Assembly: GCA_017962445.1 (NCBI GenBank) | Contig: JAGCVI010000031.1 | Span: 1 to 64,000 of the forward strand | From: Bacteroidales bacterium | GTDB taxonomy: Bacteria > Bacteroidota > Bacteroidia > Bacteroidales > P3 | Length of the DNA: 64,000 nucleotides | Reading direction: 5' to 3' | Shown: piece after piece, positions 60,550-64,000 of the stretch | Layout of the letters: every line of letters starts with the position of its first letter | How positions within the stretch are numbered: position 1 is the stretch's first letter | The notes under the pieces: generated by a model | Database searches by the model: none | What the model was told of the DNA's origin: nothing | The model's input: only the letters and a program-made list of their open reading frames with translations | Position numbers and translations under genes: made by a program

Positions 60550-61185
60550 ATGAAGATAATCTGCATCGCGCGCAACTATACAGAACATGCAGTTGAGATG
60601 AACGCCCCGCAGTATGAGCGAGGCTCCGTCGAGGCACAATCGCCGGCGTTTTTCCTGAAGCCCGACAGTGCGTTGTTGCAGCGTGGAATGCCGTTCTTTT
60701 ATCCTGATTTCAGCTCTCAGGTAGAACATGAAGTTGAAGTTGTTGTGCGAATTGACAAAGTCGGCAAAAGCATTGACGAACGTTTTGCCCACCGCTACTA
60801 CAACTCTGTAGCTCTGGGAATAGATTTCACGGCACGTGATCTTCAGCGTGAGGCCAAAGCCAAAGGGCTTCCGTGGACGCTGTCTAAGGGCTTTGACGGA
60901 TCAGCTGTGTTGAGCGACTTTGTCCCTTTGGCGGAACTGGAACACGACGTGCAGCACCTTGCATTCTCGCTTTCGCGCAATGGGCAGGTTGTGCAACAGG
61001 GCAACACAGCAGACATGTTGTGCAGCGTCGACTGCATGATATCGTACATCTCGCAGTTTATGCTGCTTCGTACAGGCGATTTGATATATACAGGTACTCC
61101 GTCTGGCGTCGGTCCTGTAGTGATTGGTGACATCCTCGAAGGAGAGCTTGAGGGGCGCCCATTGCTGCAATGCAAAGTAAAATAA
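60550..61185 (+). CDS. Fumarylacetoacetate hydrolase-family protein (FAHD1/YcgM-like)
   Basis: A 211-residue FAH-domain enzyme. 'IARNYTEHAVEM', 'PAFFLKPDSAL', the metal ligands in 'VEHEVEVVVRID' (Glu, Glu) and 'ALGIDFTARD' (Asp), 'LSKGFDGSAVLSDFVP' and 'YTGTPSGVGPV' are all in place. Short forms act as acylpyruvate hydrolases or oxaloacetate decarboxylases; the substrate cannot be fixed. It starts right after the exonuclease stop and 12 bp before the DUF4919 gene. Confidence 0.9.
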   Translation: MKIICIARNYTEHAVEMNAPQYERGSVEAQSPAFFLKPDSALLQRGMPFFYPDFSSQVEHEVEVVVRIDKVGKSIDERFAHRYYNSVALGIDFTARDLQREAKAKGLPWTLSKGFDGSAVLSDFVPLAELEHDVQHLAFSLSRNGQVVQQGNTADMLCSVDCMISYISQFMLLRTGDLIYTGTPSGVGPVVIGDILEGELEGRPLLQCKVK

Positions 61186-61197
61186 ATAAATAACGAT

Positions 61198-61938
61198 ATG
61201 AAATACAGATTGGTTATATCCCTCATTGCATTTATGGCTCCTTTCTTTTGCAAGGCGCAGCAAGACAATGGCAACAACTTTGACACTATGGAGGTAGTGG
61301 AATATCTTGTGCCAGATTATGATAAGATTGGCAAAGCGATAAAAGACAAAAATTCGGAATTCTATTATCCAAATCTTGTCAAGATGCTTGCCAATGCCGA
61401 CACATCGATTACCCTTGAGCAGTTGCATTACCTTTATTATGGCTATGTGTTGCAGGACAACTACGATCCCTATCTGCGTTCAGATGAGGAAAAGCAAGCT
61501 TTGGATATTCTGAACAAGGACGATGTGTCAGAAAAAGAGGCTCGCAAGGTAATCAAGCTGATGGATAAGGCCGTCAAGGAATACCCCACTCATTTGAAAC
61601 TCTATTTCTATCGTTATGTTGCAGAATGTATTGCCTATGGAGAGAATTCAAAGCAAGCATCCGACGATGTGTTTCGTTATGTGGCTCTTATAAATGCAAT
61701 TACAGCGTCTGGCGATGGCTCGGACTTTAAAACTGCCTTACATGTGGCAATCGTGAACCATTCATATAGTGTAATGAGCTATTACGGGATACACAATACA
61801 AGCCAGTCGTTGCAGTCCGACGACAGCGGTCAGATGTACGATGTCTTCCCATTGGAGGAGAACGAGTTCGACCTTGAGAAGTTGTATGTCAACGTGACAC
61901 CATGCCTCAATTACTGGAGCAAAATCTTCGGTGAATAA
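61198..61938 (+). CDS. DUF4919 family exported protein
   Basis: A 246-residue protein with a signal peptide (residues 1-20, ending FFCKAQ). 'NSEFYYPNLVKMLANADTSITLEQLHYLYYGYVLQDNYDPY' and 'AVKEYPTHLKLYFYRYVAECIAYGE' match DUF4919, a Bacteroidetes family of helical, TPR-like secreted proteins. The role is not known. It is the last gene of the plus-strand run from kdsA. Confidence 0.8.
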   Translation: MKYRLVISLIAFMAPFFCKAQQDNGNNFDTMEVVEYLVPDYDKIGKAIKDKNSEFYYPNLVKMLANADTSITLEQLHYLYYGYVLQDNYDPYLRSDEEKQALDILNKDDVSEKEARKVIKLMDKAVKEYPTHLKLYFYRYVAECIAYGENSKQASDDVFRYVALINAITASGDGSDFKTALHVAIVNHSYSVMSYYGIHNTSQSLQSDDSGQMYDVFPLEENEFDLEKLYVNVTPCLNYWSKIFGE

Positions 61939-62000
61939 GTCTCGGAGTCAAAACGTTATTATTTCTGGTATCTTAACACGCAGGCTTGTGACTGCTGAAA

Positions 62001-62035
62001 AACACGTCCATGTGTATGTTTTACATGGAGGTGTT
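62001..62035 (+). terminator. Hairpin after the DUF4919 gene
   Basis: AACACGTCCATGT pairs with ACATGGAGGTGTT (one mismatch, 9-nt loop). There is no T-run, so it may be a weak terminator or a 3' stabiliser. Confidence 0.4.
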
Positions 62036-62086
62036 ACATATTTGATAAGAAATATATGATGTTGAGACTTGATAAAAAAAAGGAGC

Positions 62087-62830
62087 TTATTTGTTTGTTT
62101 TGGGACGTATTTTGTGATACTCTACATTTCCTTCTTTATCCCAACCCTCTAAGAAGAACCAACCGTCTGCACCCCAGAACGAGTCGCCGATTGGATACCA
62201 TTGCGGAGCTGTCTTGTAGACGTATGGTTTGCCAAGTTTGTTGAAAGTGTAATCGTAATGGGAGAAATACACATAACCTTCCTCATCTTCAAATGGGGCA
62301 TCCCAATAAATGACATCTGTAAAGTAACCTGCCAATAGGTGGTCTGTTGATAAAGACATCCAGCAAGCCGGTATATATGTTGTGTCTGTGTCGTTATGTG
62401 CATGTGTGCAGCAGTAATCCCCTATGGAAAGTTCGATGATTTCTCCCCAGCCCTCAAATTGGTAAAACCCGCATTCTTCCATAAAGTATTTCAAATCACC
62501 ATCTCCGATTTCTTTGGCCCATTCGCTTACGATGGACGAATCTATTTTATCGGGTGTACGGTCGGATCGTATCATCTGATATTGTTCCTTAACCAATGCT
62601 GCCGACTCAAACTCTGCTTTACTGATCTTGACATCTTCCCACACTGTTTCTATTGAGGTTGGCACATTTTTATGTTCAACAGAAGCCGAGTCGGGAATTG
62701 CCATAAATGGCCAAATAGAATTGTCGATACATGTGGTATCCTCTTTGGCCTTGTTTACAGTTCGGCTATTGAAGGCGGTGATCATTCCAAGGGTGCATAC
62801 CATTGCACCGAGTAAAAACACTTTTTTCAT
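62087..62830 (-). CDS. Hypothetical exported protein
   Basis: A protein of about 247 residues with a signal-like N-terminus (MKKVFLLGAMVCTLGMITAF). The mature part is acidic and rich in Trp and Tyr in its C-terminal half, for example 'GYVYFSHYDYTFNKLG', 'APQWYPIGDSFWGADGW' and 'FFLEGWDKEGNVEYH'. No known domain was recognised. Upstream in-frame ATGs at 62860 and 62845 are possible, but 62830 gives the standard signal peptide. It is isolated between the converging DUF4919 gene and the PorE-like gene upstream. Confidence 0.65.
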   Translation of the reverse strand: MKKVFLLGAMVCTLGMITAFNSRTVNKAKEDTTCIDNSIWPFMAIPDSASVEHKNVPTSIETVWEDVKISKAEFESAALVKEQYQMIRSDRTPDKIDSSIVSEWAKEIGDGDLKYFMEECGFYQFEGWGEIIELSIGDYCCTHAHNDTDTTYIPACWMSLSTDHLLAGYFTDVIYWDAPFEDEEGYVYFSHYDYTFNKLGKPYVYKTAPQWYPIGDSFWGADGWFFLEGWDKEGNVEYHKIRPKTNK

Positions 62831-62953
62831 ATTGTTGTACATTCTTTGTTTTGTCATCATGTCCTATATGTAGCATTTCTTTATAAAAATTTACACATGG
62901 GTGTATTTTTTTGTCCGGCGTTCCGAGTTGCAGGATAATGATATTGTCAGATG

Positions 62954-64000
62954 CTATTTATCAAGGGTGTATTCCAGGAACATGGTCTGTGTGACTTGCT
63001 CGCCGCTGACGCGCAGTGTGATGGGCAGGAATGACGACACGGTAGGCTCGGCCTTACGGTTGTCCATGCGTAGGTAGATGGTGAGCTGACGGCCTGGGAC
63101 GAGCTTGCTGTAGCCTACCACTTTTACATCCGGCGATCCGACGCTGATGAAGTCAAGAGTGGTCTGCGTCAGCGATGTGTGGTTCAGGTTTACCTGTATA
63201 TCGGCGTATTCACCAGTGAAATATGTTCCTATGTGCATCGCACGTGTGGGCAGATGCAGGCAGCTGATCATGCTGCTGTCGTCTTCAAGGTATTGATAGT
63301 CCAATATCTCTATACGTCGTTCCTTGGCGGCTTCGACACTGTAGACCGATTTGTTGGTTTGTTTGCGGTCGGCCGACACCGAATGGTCGGCATGCGAGCT
63401 GCCGTAGGCTATCTCGCGTATCTGGAGCGACGAGCCACTCGCAGAGCCCATGAACTTAGTAAGGATACCTTTCTTGTATTCCATAATCTGGTTTACAATA
63501 GATGCAATCCTACGCTTGGAAATAAGCTCGTTGTATTTACTTGTATGGATGGGACTTGCATATCCTTCGACGGTCATGCAGATTCGGTGTCCTGCCTTGA
63601 GGTCTTCAAGCAACAGGTTGAGGAACTGTTCGAAACGTTCGCAGTTGTATTGTACGTCGTAGTCGAAGAAGTAGTCTATGGCGTCGCAGATTGAGTCATA
63701 TACCACGTTGCCGTTGGCAAGGGTGTGAGCGCGTTTGTAGTCGTTGCGCATAAACATGTAGCGGTTGTAGGTCTGGAAATAGTTTGTTGTCGTTGTGGCA
63801 ATCTTTGATTTTGGGTCGGGTTCGTCATTGTGGAAATAGAGCTTGATGGGCAGCAGATGGTGAATGGCCTTTTTCTGTTCTACGACAATAGGCTCTTCCA
63901 CTTTTCTGCGACGAGGCTGTTTGGGCTGTTCTATCTTCCAGCTGTAGATATCGTTGCAGCAAGTGTTGTCACTGATAAAGTATGATCCCTTGCGATTGGA
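62954..64000 (-). CDS. PorE-like envelope protein with C-terminal OmpA-like domain (5' end outside window)
   Basis: The reading frame is open to the window edge, so at least 348 residues are present. The outermost part, 'SNRKGSYFISDNTCCNDIYSW', is the end of a PD40/WD40-like propeller as seen in TPR-PD40-OmpA proteins. The OmpA-like domain follows (about residues 50-180 of this fragment): 'LPIKLYFHNDEPDP', 'YNRYMFMRNDYK' and the peptidoglycan-binding 'VEGYASPIHTSKYNELISKRR'. A C-terminal beta-rich part follows. PorE of Porphyromonas ties the T9SS to peptidoglycan and has similar architecture; many paralogues exist, so the T9SS role is inferred. An ATG at 63901 is internal. Confidence 0.78.
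   Translation of the reverse strand, partial: SNRKGSYFISDNTCCNDIYSWKIEQPKQPRRRKVEEPIVVEQKKAIHHLLPIKLYFHNDEPDPKSKIATTTTNYFQTYNRYMFMRNDYKRAHTLANGNVVYDSICDAIDYFFDYDVQYNCERFEQFLNLLLEDLKAGHRICMTVEGYASPIHTSKYNELISKRRIASIVNQIMEYKKGILTKFMGSASGSSLQIREIAYGSSHADHSVSADRKQTNKSVYSVEAAKERRIEILDYQYLEDDSSMISCLHLPTRAMHIGTYFTGEYADIQVNLNHTSLTQTTLDFISVGSPDVKVVGYSKLVPGRQLTIYLRMDNRKAEPTVSSFLPITLRVSGEQVTQTMFLEYTLDK

Overview
This 64 kb window is chromosomal DNA from a member of the Bacteroidales, probably an unclassified host-associated or rumen-type lineage. The evidence is: Bacteroidetes-type -7 boxes (TAnnTTTG, usually followed by CA) in front of many genes; three secreted proteins with type IX secretion (T9SS) C-terminal sorting domains; a gingipain-like C25 protease; a TPR/PD40/OmpA envelope protein like PorE; and family members largely confined to this phylum (DUF4293, the BT_3928-like DoxX protein, DUF1599, DUF4919, Bacteroidetes arginine decarboxylase, the dihydroorotate dehydrogenase-like protein). 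No phage, transposase, integrase, plasmid, CRISPR or rRNA genes were seen. The content is mostly housekeeping and envelope biology.

Layout. 1-6070: tail of a T9SS cargo protein, then an ABC transporter/YbjQ/GntR cassette and an outer-membrane beta-barrel receptor, decorated with two copies of a composite 12-bp tandem-repeat element and ending in a chain of hairpins plus a 34-bp palindromic tandem array. 6080-8534 (minus): EamA exporter, YiiX-like peptidase and a DUF3298-like secreted protein. 8698-12120: ileS, carrying two in-frame microsatellites. 12207-18577 (minus): FKBP lipoprotein, arginine decarboxylase and C25 protease. 18606-24070 (minus): operon rsfS-ftsH-LUD-cdsA-psd-rluA, joining ribosome silencing, membrane proteolysis and phospholipid synthesis. 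24194-27162 (minus): tsaE, DUF4293, BT_3928-like protein, DUF1599, divergent from folP-cdaA (folate and c-di-AMP). 29134-34156: M16 protease, nnrD and an odd fused T9SS cargo gene.

34278-39506: two tRNA-Asn genes, a cupin, a small membrane protein and a four-gene group (LicC-like nucleotidyltransferase, UPF0104 membrane protein, CDP-alcohol phosphotransferase, HisC-like aminotransferase) that looks like a pathway making a CDP-activated amino-alcohol head group. 39839-47038: tRNA-Ser, galM-galK, uvrA, a membrane protein and mnmE. 47049-51023 (minus): a P-loop kinase/dCMP deaminase fusion, purE, a Gate-domain membrane protein and a porin. 51163-55044: outer-membrane protein, GH3 glycosidase and a TPR membrane protein. 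55287-61938 (plus): dihydroorotate dehydrogenase-like protein, acyl-CoA synthetase, four-helix-bundle protein, kdsA, a DEDDh exonuclease, an FAH-family hydrolase and a DUF4919 protein. 62087-64000 (minus): a secreted protein of unknown function and the 3' part of the PorE-like gene.

No clear defence island or mobile system is present. The most unusual material is the repeat structures, the candidate head-group cluster (whose CDP-alcohol phosphotransferase lacks the last motif aspartate), the kinase-deaminase fusion, and the in-frame fusion of a small Cys-rich membrane protein to a T9SS cargo protein. All functional names come from reading motifs and recalling families; no database search was run.
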